A stretch of 64,000 bases of DNA, from NCBI RefSeq assembly GCF_022867805.1, contig NZ_JALIFO010000002.1, positions 372,001 to 436,000 on the forward strand, in the 5' to 3' direction. Both the position numbers and the translations under genes were made by a program. The notes beneath the pieces were generated by a model, which was not told where the DNA came from, ran no database searches, and saw only the letters and a list, made by a program, of their open reading frames with translations. The stretch comes from Cuneatibacter sp. NSJ-177. Lineage in GTDB: Bacteria > Bacillota > Clostridia > Lachnospirales > Lachnospiraceae. Positions 17,073 to 26,446 of the stretch are shown here, one piece after another. How positions within the stretch are numbered: the stretch's first letter is position 1; every line of letters begins with the position of its first letter.

Positions 17073-18293
17073 ATGAATAGCGAAACTACATCTATAAACA
17101 AATCAAAAAGCAGTTCCATCTGGACCCCAACGTTTATCAGCATATTCATCGTAAACTTCGCCTTGAACATGGGACAGTTCATGATGAATACACTGATCCC
17201 CAAATACGCCGACCACCTGGGCGCCACAGCCTCCATCGTAGGGCTGGTTTCCAGCATGTTCGCCGTCACCGCCCTGGCGATCCGTCCACTGGCCGGTCCT
17301 GCCTTTGATTTTTTCAGCAAAAAGAAGCTGTTGATGCTGGCGATCGGTGTGATCGCCCTGGCCTTCGTCGGCTACAGTCTGTCGAGCAGCGTTCAGATGG
17401 TCATGGTGTTCCGCCTTCTGCACGGCTTCGGCGTGGGCTGTACGGCTCCGCTGGCCTTGGCCATCGCCAGCGACGCGCTGCCGGATGAGAAAATGGGATC
17501 CGGCATCGGAGTCTTTTCCCTGGCCCAGGCTATATCCTCGGCCATCGGCCCCTCCCTGGGGCTTTCTCTGTCCCAGAGTATCGGCTACAGTGCTACTTTT
17601 GCCATCGGAGCCGTCACCGTAGGGTTCTCCTGCGCTCTGACGCTGATCATCAAAGAAGCGCCGAGGCCGAAGGACCGGGGACGTTTCCGGATCAGCCCGG
17701 ACAAAATCGTAGCAAAAGAAGCGGTCATGCCCGCGATCATCATGATTTTCCTGGCCATGTCCTATTCCTGCATCAACTCCTTCATTGCGATCTATGGAGC
17801 GGAGCGGAATGTGGAACAGATCGGCCTGTTTTTTACCGTCTATGCGATCTGCCTGCTGCTGAGCCGTCCTTTGAGCGGTACGATCTCCGACCGGTTCGGG
17901 TTGGATAAATCCATCGTGCCCGCCTGCATTTGCTTTGCCGCCGCCTTCTTATTGATCAGCATTGCGGATTCGCTGCCTCTTTTCCTGTTGGCCGGGGCAG
18001 CCTCCGCCTTTGGTTACGGCGCCTGCCAGCCTGCTATCCAGGCCCTTTGCATGCGCTGCGTGCCCAAGGAGCGGAGAGGCGCAGGGGCCAACACCAACTA
18101 CATCGGCGTGGATATCGGAAATCTCCTGGGGCCGGTCATTGCCGGACGGATTGCTGAGGCGGTACAGGCGTCCAGCGGTGTGGCGGTGCAGGGATATTCT
18201 GTAATGTACCGGTGTATGATTCTCCCGATTGGGATTGCATTGGTTTTGTTTCTGGCCAACCGGAGGAGCCTGCTGGCAAAATCGAAAAATTAA
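17073..18293 (+). CDS. MFS transporter
   Basis: A 406-residue membrane protein with about 12 hydrophobic helices. It has the major-facilitator loop 2-3 element as RPLAGPAFDFFSKKK (about 70-85) and the related RPLSGTISDRFG in the second half, so the internal two-fold repeat is visible. Start at ATG 17073 with GGAG upstream. The substrate is unknown. It is probably transcribed with or just after the carboxylesterase gene, so import of that enzyme's substrate or export of a product is plausible. Confidence 0.92.
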   Translation: MNSETTSINKSKSSSIWTPTFISIFIVNFALNMGQFMMNTLIPKYADHLGATASIVGLVSSMFAVTALAIRPLAGPAFDFFSKKKLLMLAIGVIALAFVGYSLSSSVQMVMVFRLLHGFGVGCTAPLALAIASDALPDEKMGSGIGVFSLAQAISSAIGPSLGLSLSQSIGYSATFAIGAVTVGFSCALTLIIKEAPRPKDRGRFRISPDKIVAKEAVMPAIIMIFLAMSYSCINSFIAIYGAERNVEQIGLFFTVYAICLLLSRPLSGTISDRFGLDKSIVPACICFAAAFLLISIADSLPLFLLAGAASAFGYGACQPAIQALCMRCVPKERRGAGANTNYIGVDIGNLLGPVIAGRIAEAVQASSGVAVQGYSVMYRCMILPIGIALVLFLANRRSLLAKSKN

Positions 18294-18317
18294 AAGGGGG
18301 TGAGGACGGTGCGGCAG

Positions 18318-18631
18318 GTGCGGATTCCTTTGATCGCCTCCATTGCAGCGTTCTTTGTGAACATATTTTTCAACTGGGGCTTTATCTTCGGCAAGCTGGG
18401 CGCGCCGGAGATGCAGATCGCGGGCGCGGCTTTAGGAACTGTCATCGCTTCCTGATGGTGGCCGATCTCTTCTTCCTTTGGGCGGTCTCCGTACCCCTCG
18501 GCGCAGCGGCCGGTCTGGTCTGGGGATTATCACCGTTTTGGATTTATATCTGTCTGAAACTCGAATACCTGCTGAAAACTGTCTGGTGCATCGCCCGGCT
18601 GCGGAGCCGCAAATGGATCCGCACCGTATAG
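18318..18631 (+). pseudogene. Decayed MATE-family efflux transporter, internal part deleted
   Basis: Frame one (18318-18455) reads IPLIASIAAFFVNI then GAPEMQIAGAALGTVIA, a block from the middle of MATE transporters, and stops. Frame two (from about 18451) reads FLMVADLFFLW then LSPFWIYICLKLEYLLK and ends RKWIRTV, which is the C-terminal end of the same family. Roughly 180 residues that should lie between them are absent, and so is the N-terminal half. The remnant sits 24 bases after the MFS gene. No intact MATE gene is near. The following 280 bases up to the lipoprotein gene show nothing clear beyond AT-rich possible promoter sequence. Confidence 0.8.
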
Positions 18632-18919
18632 ACAAGTCTCTAAAAGATTCACTCTAAAACGTTCCTTTGCCGATCCGCTCCATCCCTAGGCCGCCGCGCC
18701 TTCCGGATGGAGCACCGCTGGCCGGCCGTATATGCTCAGCAGACTTCCGCTTCCTATTATCACATCCCATCCGCATGTCAGTTCTGATATCCCATTTGAT
18801 CTATAAACTTAATCTTTCTAAGGGTTTCGTTACACTTTTGATACATTCCGGAGGCTTTTTCGATGCAATCCGCCGATATGATAAAGAAAATCAAGAAAAC
18901 AGGAAGAGTGTGATTGCTT

Positions 18920-20425
18920 ATGAAGATGAATCAAAAACGAATTTCCATGTTGGCCCTGTGCCTGGGAATCACCCTGGCCTTCTCCGCCTGCCAGCAGTCG
19001 CCGGAAAAAGAAGTGGTAGTGGGGAAAGAGACGATGCAAAATCAGACGTCCGGCGCTGCCGGTAAGACCGGTGATTCGAATCCGACCGCCGCCGCCCCAG
19101 GCGCCCTCCAGGAAACAGCTTATCAAAAAAGCTTTGAACCGGCGGATAACCTCCGCTATGTGGTGGATGCAACGGTAACCAGCTACGACTCCTCGATGCC
19201 GGTATTCCGCGCCAAGCCCTATGAGTTTACCGCCGAGGAAGTACGTACTCTGACCGAGTACTTCTTCCAGGGCGAGACTGCCTATGAGAACCGGTCTATC
19301 CTGACCAAGGAGCAGATCGAAAAGCGGATTCTGGAGCTGACTCAATGGGCCAGCGACACCGAAGGCCTCCTGGTCTGCGCCGGAAATGAGCAGGAAGCCC
19401 AGAAAATGAAGGAAAATTACGAACAGCAGATTCAAACCTGGAAAACGCTCTATGAGAGCGCCCCGGAAACCTATCAGCCGAACGAATGCGACTGGGAGTT
19501 CCACCCGGAAAGCTATTTTTATGATGAAATGAGCGTGGTCGATCAAACTCCGTCCGAAGGCGGTATGACCGCCGAAGCCTCTTGTATTCGAGCTACCGCT
19601 GCGGTAGGCGGCCACACCCTGGAGATGGATGCGGTGAACCGAACTTCCGATTCGGATCCGAGCCACTCGTTTCTTCTCGCCCGTTCCTGGGAGGACGATG
19701 CGTGGAACAAAGGCGGCACCACCGGTACTGAGGAAGAAGCGATTGCCCGCGCCGGGGAATGCCTGAAAGCCCTGGGTCTTGACAGCCGCTGGACACAGAA
19801 AGACTGCACCCGAATTCCTGTCTATGCGGGCTGCCGGGAAGATGCGCCGGAATCCGGCTATTATTATACGATCACCTACTTGCCGCTCTATAATGGCTAT
19901 TCCCTGTCCGATCTGCCTCAGCCCACCGACGAATCGAAAAAAGAACAGTACGCCATGTTCTATGAGTATGAATCCTTGACGATCACGGTCGCCGGCAACG
20001 AGATTATCCAGTTTAGCTGGTCGAATCCCCTGGAAATCACTTCGGTGGAAAATGCCGGGGCAACGGAACTTTCTTTTGACCAGATCATGGAGCGGTTCGG
20101 GGAGCAGATGGAACTCTCCTATCCGATCGACTGGTTCCGGCTGGTGCAGGCGGACGTTCAGGAGGCTGAAATCCGGATTTCCAAGATCCAGAGGAACCTT
20201 GCCCGGATTCAGATCCCGGATGCAGACATGGAATTTTATTTGATCCCGGCCTGGTCTTTCTACGGAATCGTGGGAACCCGCGACAGCGGCAGTCAGGACT
20301 TGTCGTTCGGAACAAAATCGCTGGATTCCGAAGGAAATTCCGTCCAGACGGAACCTTATGTGCATGCTATCCTTGCTTTTAATGCCATGGACGGCAGCGT
20401 CATCAATATTATCCAGGGATATTGA
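18920..20425 (+). CDS. DUF6034-like lipoprotein, copy 1
   Basis: A protein of about 501 residues with a lipoprotein signal: charged MKMNQKR, a hydrophobic core and lipobox LAFSAC, so it should be anchored outside the membrane. The mature part has an acidic low-complexity linker, then a domain beginning FEPADNLRYVVDATV, a second conserved area TGTEEEAIARAGECLKALG and a C-terminal LIPAWSFYGIVGTRD segment. I place it in the DUF6034 family of Firmicute lipoproteins of unknown role. ATG 18920 is chosen; TTG 18914 and ATG 18926 are alternatives because the ribosome site is weak. It is followed by a diverged tandem copy. Confidence 0.78.
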   Translation: MKMNQKRISMLALCLGITLAFSACQQSPEKEVVVGKETMQNQTSGAAGKTGDSNPTAAAPGALQETAYQKSFEPADNLRYVVDATVTSYDSSMPVFRAKPYEFTAEEVRTLTEYFFQGETAYENRSILTKEQIEKRILELTQWASDTEGLLVCAGNEQEAQKMKENYEQQIQTWKTLYESAPETYQPNECDWEFHPESYFYDEMSVVDQTPSEGGMTAEASCIRATAAVGGHTLEMDAVNRTSDSDPSHSFLLARSWEDDAWNKGGTTGTEEEAIARAGECLKALGLDSRWTQKDCTRIPVYAGCREDAPESGYYYTITYLPLYNGYSLSDLPQPTDESKKEQYAMFYEYESLTITVAGNEIIQFSWSNPLEITSVENAGATELSFDQIMERFGEQMELSYPIDWFRLVQADVQEAEIRISKIQRNLARIQIPDADMEFYLIPAWSFYGIVGTRDSGSQDLSFGTKSLDSEGNSVQTEPYVHAILAFNAMDGSVINIIQGY

Positions 20426-20452
20426 CATCCCCTATGGATATCCTCGCTTCGC

Positions 20453-20555
20453 CGGGGGCAGACCGATTTGGCCTGCCCCCTGAGGTGCGTTAACAAAGGA
20501 ATTTGCCGCGCAGCATGCTGCGGCGCAAATTCGTTCCGCAAAGCGGAATGATGGA
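20453..20555. repeat. Palindrome cluster between the two DUF6034 genes
   Basis: Three inverted repeats follow each other: GGGGGCAG...CTGCCCCC (about 20453-20481), a 34-base near-perfect palindrome centred near 20517 (GAATTTG...CAAATTC outside, GCAGCATGCTGC in the middle), and ATTCCGC-type arms around 20533-20550. There is no T run, so this looks like an intergenic repeat element or a processing site more than a terminator. Confidence 0.6.
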
Positions 20556-20573
20556 TCACTGAGGAGGAGAGAG

Positions 20574-22085
20574 ATGAAAACAAAGCGAAAACGAAGCTCC
20601 CTGTTGGCCCTGTGCCTGGGAATCACCCTGGCGCTTTCCGCCTGCCAGCCTTCGCCGGATAAAGAGGTGGTGGTGGGCAAGGATCAGATTCAGGATTTGG
20701 TCTCCAACACCAAGGAGGCAGAAACCGCCGCGCCGAAGGAAACAGCTGCTTTTACTGAGGCCGCGATAAAAGAAAGCACGTTTCAAAAGACCTACGAACC
20801 GGCGGAAAATCTCCGCTATATTGTGGATGCGACAGTGAAAACTTACGATTCCTCCATGCCGGTGCTGCGCGCCAAACCCCATGAGTTTACCAGCGAGGAG
20901 GTCCGCTCCCTGGCGGAGTATTTTTTCCAGGGGCAGACCGCCTATGAGACCCGATCCGTTATGACGAAGGAACAGATCGAAAAACGAATCCTGGATCTGA
21001 CCCAGTGGGCCAATGATACGGAAGGCCTCCTCGCCTGCGCCAACAATGAGGAAGAAGCCAGGCAAATGAAAGAGCAGTACGAAAAAGAAATCCGGATCTG
21101 GGAGGAGCGCTATCAAACCGCTCCGGAAAAATACCAGCCGAAAGAATGCGACTGGCAGTTTTACCCGGAAACCTATTTTGACGAAGAACTGGAAGTAAGC
21201 GAAGAACTCTATACGGATATCTGCGAAGTGGACAAAAATTATTACATCAAGGCCAGCGCCACCGTAAACGGGCGCGAGGTCCAAATCGAGGCGCTGAACC
21301 GGACTGCGGGCAGCTATCTCGGCCATTCTTTTTCCTTTGGGATCCCCTGGAGCGACAGCTTCTGGATGAACGGAGGAACCACCGGGACCGAAGAGGAAGC
21401 CCAGGCCGCCGCGGAACAGCTTTTAAAGGACCTGGGAATGTCGGGCCAATGGAAATTTCAGACTTGTTACCGGCAGGATCTAAGCCGCGCCGACCAGCCG
21501 GATAAAAAAGGCGGTTATACCTATAATCTTCGATTTCTGCCGGTTTACGAGAACTTTCCCCTTTCCGATCTGCCTTATCCTTCGATGGAATGGGACGAGG
21601 AGCGCTACGCTCCCTTTTACAACTACGAAGAACTGGAAATTATCATAGCCGACGGGGAAGTCGTACATGTTTCCTGGTCATCACCGCTGGACGTCTCCGT
21701 GGAAAATCCTGCCGTGGCGGAGCTTTCTTTTGATCAAATCATGGAGCGCTTCGGAGAACAGATGGAGGCCTCCTATCCTCTGGACTGGTTCCAGCACGGG
21801 GAAACCTGTTTTAAAGTCCATGAAGCGGAAATCAAAATCACGGAAATCCAGCGTGGATTTGCCCGGATACTCGTCCCGGACGCCACCATGGAATATTATC
21901 TAATCCCCGCCTGGTCCTTTTATGGCGTCATCGGAACGCGGTACGATGATCAAACAAAACTAAGCTATGGCTATGATACGACCGATGATTTGGGGAACAC
22001 GGTCCATCACGAGGAAAAACCGGTTCACCGGCTGACGCTTAACGCGCTGGACGGCAGCGTCGTCAATACACTGTTGGGATACTGA
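20574..22085 (+). CDS. DUF6034-like lipoprotein, copy 2
   Basis: A 503-residue paralogue of the gene just upstream. The signal peptide is nearly the same (LLALCLGITLA, lipobox LALSAC), and ELSFDQIMERFGEQME and the C-terminal LIPAWSFYGVIGTR are shared. The middle region and the linker differ much more. GAGGAGGAGAG stands before the ATG. The two proteins are probably displayed together on the cell surface. The function is unknown. Nothing in either copy suggests loss of function. Confidence 0.8.
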   Translation: MKTKRKRSSLLALCLGITLALSACQPSPDKEVVVGKDQIQDLVSNTKEAETAAPKETAAFTEAAIKESTFQKTYEPAENLRYIVDATVKTYDSSMPVLRAKPHEFTSEEVRSLAEYFFQGQTAYETRSVMTKEQIEKRILDLTQWANDTEGLLACANNEEEARQMKEQYEKEIRIWEERYQTAPEKYQPKECDWQFYPETYFDEELEVSEELYTDICEVDKNYYIKASATVNGREVQIEALNRTAGSYLGHSFSFGIPWSDSFWMNGGTTGTEEEAQAAAEQLLKDLGMSGQWKFQTCYRQDLSRADQPDKKGGYTYNLRFLPVYENFPLSDLPYPSMEWDEERYAPFYNYEELEIIIADGEVVHVSWSSPLDVSVENPAVAELSFDQIMERFGEQMEASYPLDWFQHGETCFKVHEAEIKITEIQRGFARILVPDATMEYYLIPAWSFYGVIGTRYDDQTKLSYGYDTTDDLGNTVHHEEKPVHRLTLNALDGSVVNTLLGY

Positions 22086-22151
22086 TTTTATCCCGGCAGA
22101 CCAGGGCGCCTGCCGCCTTATCTGAGGAGAGGATCTCCTGAAAGCTGGTTT

Positions 22152-22187
22152 TGAGAGGGGCGAAAATGCTCCTCTCACTCTTTTTTC
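22152..22187 (+). terminator. Terminator of the DUF6034 genes
   Basis: GAGAGG...CCTCTC stem (22153-22158 with 22171-22176, plus inner GC pairs) followed by ACTC and a run of six T. It overlaps the last codons of the convergent LysR gene. Confidence 0.8.
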
Positions 22188-23092
22188 AGCGGGCTCCGGA
22201 TATCAAATCCAGGGTTCAGCCCCTGTATTTCCGGGAGTTCCCAGAGCTCCAACAGAAACGTCCTGGCAATCTTCGACAGCGTTTTGTTGGCCGGGACAGA
22301 CAGAACGATGTTCCTCTCCCGGTCCGAGGGGACCGGAAACGCCACATACTCGCCGATCCGGGTAAATGCCTCGGCGTCGCACTCCGGGACCACCGAGACG
22401 AGATTTCCTTCTTTCAGGATGGAAAGCATCACGGTCCGCTCATCGGTGATGCAGGCCACTTTCGGGGTAAAGCCTTCGCTCTCACAGAGCTGATATCCGG
22501 GCGGCATTTTATTGGAATTCGGCGTCACAAAGACGAACTGCTCGTTCCGGATCATGTCTAATGTAACGGGATCTTTTTCCGCCAGCGGATGGCTCTTCGA
22601 CATCAAGATGCAGTGCCTGTCCCGATCCAGGATCAGCATCTCCCCGGATTCCGATCCCGGCGGCTCCGCGCAGATAAAGAAGTCCAGGATATCCGGGTCA
22701 AGGGAAGCCAGACTGACGCAGTTTTTGACGGAGATCAGCACATCCGGATGCCGGGCAAGGAAACGGGCGATAAAAGGATACAGCTTTAATTCGCTTTTTG
22801 ACCCTCCGATAAAGACAGCGTTGGACTTTCCAGAGGCAATCAGGTTCCGTTTCATCTGATTCCGGTTCAGCAGTTCAAAAACAGAATTGATATCCCGCAG
22901 GAAATTCTGTCCGTCCTCATTTAAGACAATGCTCTTTCCTTTCCGGTCAAAGAGCTCGATGCCTAATTCCTCTTCCAGATGTTTGATGGAAGTGCTTAAG
23001 GACGGCTGGGAGACATGCAGGATCTCCGCGGTCTTGGTGATATTCTGGTATCTTGCCACTTCTTGAAAATATTTCAGCTGTAATAAATTCAT
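22175..23092 (-). CDS. LysR-type transcriptional regulator (divergent from the CocE-type hydrolase)
   Basis: A 305-residue protein with the N-terminal winged helix NLLQLKYFQEVARYQNITKTAE and SLSTSIKHLEEELGIELFDR, and an effector-binding domain from about residue 90. AAGGAGA precedes the ATG. It is divergent from the hydrolase-permease pair that starts at 23296, the usual arrangement for a LysR protein and its target operon. Confidence 0.92.
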   Translation of the reverse strand: MNLLQLKYFQEVARYQNITKTAEILHVSQPSLSTSIKHLEEELGIELFDRKGKSIVLNEDGQNFLRDINSVFELLNRNQMKRNLIASGKSNAVFIGGSKSELKLYPFIARFLARHPDVLISVKNCVSLASLDPDILDFFICAEPPGSESGEMLILDRDRHCILMSKSHPLAEKDPVTLDMIRNEQFVFVTPNSNKMPPGYQLCESEGFTPKVACITDERTVMLSILKEGNLVSVVPECDAEAFTRIGEYVAFPVPSDRERNIVLSVPANKTLSKIARTFLLELWELPEIQGLNPGFDIRSPLKKE

Positions 23093-23152
23093 GCCATCTC
23101 CTTTGTACGGTGTTTCCCAACCATTTTCCGGCTGATCTCATTTGTATTTCTC

Positions 23153-23181
23153 ATTATACCGTTTCTGCTTTCCCATTACAA
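23153..23181 (-). promoter_or_regulatory. Promoter of the second LysR gene
   Basis: TTGTAA (23176-23181), a 17-base spacer and TATAAT (23153-23158) on the minus strand, about 60 bases before the start codon. Confidence 0.7.
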
Positions 23182-23295
23182 TGGCTGAAATAAGCGGCTT
23201 TCTTCCCCCTCCCCTATATCTAATAACCAAATTCGTATTTCCGTTTCCTGTCCCGAAAAGATATAGTGAATACAAAAGAACCAGGAGGATCGAGA

Positions 23296-25017
23296 ATGAA
23301 TCTATTGATTGAAAAAGATGTGGAAATTCCCATGCGGGACGGAGTCTTGCTGAGGGCGGACATCTACCGGCCGCAGGATGACGAAAAGCACCCTGCTCTG
23401 GTACTCCGTTCGCCCTATGAAAAAGAAACCCTGGACCGTAGATGGGGGCAGTTAAGTCCCATTGGCTTTGCCAAGGCCGGATACTGCGTGGTCTATCAGG
23501 ATGTCCGCGGGACCGGCACCTCGGACGGTGCTTTTAACTTCCTTTTTGACCAGGGAGACGATGGCTACGATACCATTGAATGGGCCGCCGCCCAGCCCTG
23601 GTGCGACGGAACGGTCGGCGCCTTCGGCCACTCCTACTATGCCTATACCCAGCTGGCTGCCGCGGCAAAACTGCCGCCCCATTTAAAGTGCATCTGCCCG
23701 TTCATGCAGAGCTGCAAGCCCAAATATTCCGGAGGCTTCCTTCCCAATGCCCTCCACGCAGACTGGCTTTTGCAGCAGGCGGAGCGCTATCTGAAACGGA
23801 TTTTGGACCCTGAAAAGCAGGCGGAAGCCCGTCGCATGCTGGATCAGTACACCCAAAATATGCCGGAGCAGTTCCTGCACGTGCCGGAAATCGACATGCC
23901 CGCCATGCAGCTTTACCCCTGGTTTCCCTACATGGAGGAGTACCGCATCAAAGTCGCAGGCTTTGACGACCCGGAAATCCCGAAAAAGGAAGGCCGCCCC
24001 ATCGACCTTTCCCACGTCCTGACCCCTGCCCTGATGTACTGCGGCCTTTACGACACCTCCTCCAAAAACGGTCCCATTGAAAATTTTGAGACACTGACCA
24101 AGGAAAATCCCAATGAACAGGTGCGCCAGGGAACCCGGCTGGTGATCGGCCCCTGGAATCATTCCTGTATCTTCAGCAATCAGCAGGGAGAACTGAGTTT
24201 TCCCGGAGCCGACGGGGAAGCCCTTGGCATTCAGGGCCACATCATCCGGTTTTTCGACTATTGGCTGAAAGGGGAGGAGAACGGCATGGACCAGGAACCT
24301 CCGATCCGTCTTTATGTCATGGGGAAGAATCAGTGGAGGGACGAATACGAATGGCCGCTGGCCCGCACGGTCTACACGGATTTTTACTTGAGAAGCCAGG
24401 GCTCTGCCAACACGCTCCACGGGGATGGGGTTCTCTCGCAAAATCCGCCGCCGGAGAACGAACCGGCGGACACCTTCCTCTATGACCCGGAAAACCCGGC
24501 GCCTTCCCGGTCTCCCGGCGGCTGTGCCGGACCGATCCAGGATTTCCGCCCCGTGGAGGAACGTCAGGACGTGCTGGTCTACACGACGCCTGTTCTGGAG
24601 CAGGGAATCGAGGTAACCGGCAAGGTCCAGGCAGAGCTTGCCGTCTCGTCTTCCGCAAAGGACACCGACTTTTTCTGCCGCCTGCTGGATGTCTGGCCCA
24701 GCGGAAAAGCATTAAACATTACGGAAGGGATCGTCCGGGCCCGATACAACAACACCTATCAGGCAAAGCTTCTCACGCCGGGTGAGATCCGAACCCTTAC
24801 GGTGGACATGGGAAATACCAGCATCTATTTTAAGAAGGGCCACCGGATCCGGCTGGAAGTTACCAGCAGTTGTTTCCCGATGTACGACCGCAACCACAAC
24901 ACCGGAAACCGTCCCGGCACGGACAAAGAGCTTGCCGCCGCCACCAATCAGGTCCACCACTCGCAAAAAGCCCTATCCCGGCTGATCTTGCCCGTGATAC
25001 CGGAAAAAGCGCAGTAG
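23296..25017 (+). CDS. CocE/NonD family hydrolase (X-Pro dipeptidyl-peptidase type, S15)
   Basis: A 573-residue serine hydrolase. The catalytic domain begins with VEIPMRDGVLLRADIYRP, carries YQDVRGTGTSDG, and has nucleophile Ser113 in GAFGHSYYAY. The C-terminal part (about 340-573) is the jelly-roll PepX-C domain ending in VTSSCFPMYDRNHNTG. AGGAGG (23283-23288) fixes the ATG at 23296; the frame extends 10 codons further without a better site. Known family members cleave acyl or amide bonds such as cocaine or cephalosporin esters. The substrate here is unknown. It is followed by a permease in the same operon. Confidence 0.93.
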   Translation: MNLLIEKDVEIPMRDGVLLRADIYRPQDDEKHPALVLRSPYEKETLDRRWGQLSPIGFAKAGYCVVYQDVRGTGTSDGAFNFLFDQGDDGYDTIEWAAAQPWCDGTVGAFGHSYYAYTQLAAAAKLPPHLKCICPFMQSCKPKYSGGFLPNALHADWLLQQAERYLKRILDPEKQAEARRMLDQYTQNMPEQFLHVPEIDMPAMQLYPWFPYMEEYRIKVAGFDDPEIPKKEGRPIDLSHVLTPALMYCGLYDTSSKNGPIENFETLTKENPNEQVRQGTRLVIGPWNHSCIFSNQQGELSFPGADGEALGIQGHIIRFFDYWLKGEENGMDQEPPIRLYVMGKNQWRDEYEWPLARTVYTDFYLRSQGSANTLHGDGVLSQNPPPENEPADTFLYDPENPAPSRSPGGCAGPIQDFRPVEERQDVLVYTTPVLEQGIEVTGKVQAELAVSSSAKDTDFFCRLLDVWPSGKALNITEGIVRARYNNTYQAKLLTPGEIRTLTVDMGNTSIYFKKGHRIRLEVTSSCFPMYDRNHNTGNRPGTDKELAAATNQVHHSQKALSRLILPVIPEKAQ

Positions 25018-25089
25018 CCGCCGCGATTCCACGCGGCCGAATCACCCGCCGGGCCCGCCCGGCAGTTCTTACCATGAGGAGGAAGAGAG

Positions 25090-26358
25090 ATGGAACAATC
25101 CTATATCGTACTTATCATTCTGGCTGTCATGATCCTTGGTTTTATTCTCAACAAGTGGTCCTACGGCCTGACCACGATGATCTGCTGCGCCCTGTTAGCT
25201 CTGACCGGCGTCCTGCCGATTCAGGATGCTTTTGCCGGTTTCTGCAATAAAACGCTGATCATGATCGCGTGCATTTTTGTGATCAGCTACGCTTTTGGAA
25301 AGACCAGTTTTCTGCATTCCGTCCAGGTGAAAATCCTGGGAATGCAGGGCGGGAAATCCGCGCTGGCCATTCTCTTGATTTTCTGCGCGCTGATCGCATT
25401 CTTCGCCCAGATGATGGTCGCCACCACCACCGTGGCGCTGATGATCATGCTGCTGGGAATCCTCAGCGCAGACAATGAGCTCTGCGCTTCCCGCGTCCTG
25501 CTCCCCACCGCGCTTCTGGCAAGCCTTTGGACCTCCAAAGTCCCCGTGGCCATGGGAGCCACGGCCTCTTCCCGTCTGAACGCTTTTTTGGAGGCTTATG
25601 GGGAACAGTTTACCTTTGGTCTGACCGATGTCTTTAAAGTCAGCATTGTTCCTCTGATCCTGCTGTCGGTCTACTTTATTCTCGGCTATAAACTGCTTCC
25701 GAAAAATGAGATCGACGCCTCCAAGATCGGAAGCGTCAAGGAGTACCAAGCGATTCCCCGCAGCCAGGAGATCGTCACCTATCTTGTCTTTATCTGTGTG
25801 ATGGGTTCTTTCTTCTTCGGCCGTACGCTCGGCGACGTGATGTATCTGATGCCTGTCCTCGGAGTAATCGTGCTGCAGATCACCAAAACCCTGACCATGA
25901 AGGAAGTGCTGCAAAACTTGAGCACCGATATGGTATTTATGCTGGCCGGAATCTTTGTCCTGTCGGACGCCCTGACTTCCAGCGGCGCCGGCGAACTTCT
26001 GGGAAATGCCATCAACAGCCTCCTCGGCAGCAATCCTTCCCGGCTTGCCATCGTCGTGGTATTCACCCTGGGCAGCGGAATCATGACCAACTTCATGAAC
26101 AACACCGCCACCTATAATGTCTTAGTTCCCCTGGCCGCCGCGGCTTCCGTGGCCGGAGGCTTTGATCCGAGGGCCGCTGTCATGGGCGCCGCCATGGCCA
26201 GCTATTTCACCATCCTCCCCTACGGCGCCACCAATGTGGCCATGGCCTTTGCCGCCGGGCATTACACCCTGAAAAACACGCTGAAATTCACACTTCCGTT
26301 TTTCTTGATCGCTGAGGTCAGCACCATCCTCTGCGCAATGTGGATCTTCCCCAGTTAA
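25090..26358 (+). CDS. SLC13/CitMHS-type anion permease
   Basis: A 422-residue membrane protein with about 11 hydrophobic helices. The ion-transporter superfamily pattern is visible as two repeats, each with a re-entrant turn rich in small residues (around TSKVPVAMGATASSRLN and ILPYGATNVAMAF). GAGGAGG lies ahead of the ATG. Family members move di- and tricarboxylates, arsenite or sodium/proton. With the hydrolase upstream, import of an organic acid or export of a released acid is likely. A strong bidirectional terminator follows. Confidence 0.88.
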   Translation: MEQSYIVLIILAVMILGFILNKWSYGLTTMICCALLALTGVLPIQDAFAGFCNKTLIMIACIFVISYAFGKTSFLHSVQVKILGMQGGKSALAILLIFCALIAFFAQMMVATTTVALMIMLLGILSADNELCASRVLLPTALLASLWTSKVPVAMGATASSRLNAFLEAYGEQFTFGLTDVFKVSIVPLILLSVYFILGYKLLPKNEIDASKIGSVKEYQAIPRSQEIVTYLVFICVMGSFFFGRTLGDVMYLMPVLGVIVLQITKTLTMKEVLQNLSTDMVFMLAGIFVLSDALTSSGAGELLGNAINSLLGSNPSRLAIVVVFTLGSGIMTNFMNNTATYNVLVPLAAAASVAGGFDPRAAVMGAAMASYFTILPYGATNVAMAFAAGHYTLKNTLKFTLPFFLIAEVSTILCAMWIFPS

Positions 26359-26391
26359 GAATCAACAGCGGAAAATCTTCCTGCAACACAC

Positions 26392-26445
26392 AAAGCCCCG
26401 CCGCCTGACAGAATCTTCTTTTGTCAGGCGGCGGGGCTTTTTTCT
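26392..26445. terminator. Bidirectional terminator between the permease and lpdD
   Basis: A perfect 19-bp stem (26392-26410 with 26422-26440, GCCCCGCCGCC core) with an 11-base loop, A run on the left and T run on the right. It serves the permease operon and the convergent decarboxylase operon. Confidence 0.92.
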
Positions 26446-26446
26446 T

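Noticed and set aside
18830-20428. 532-codon open frame on the minus strand
   Set aside because: It is antisense to the first DUF6034 lipoprotein gene, which has a signal peptide and a clear paralogue; the antisense product has neither.
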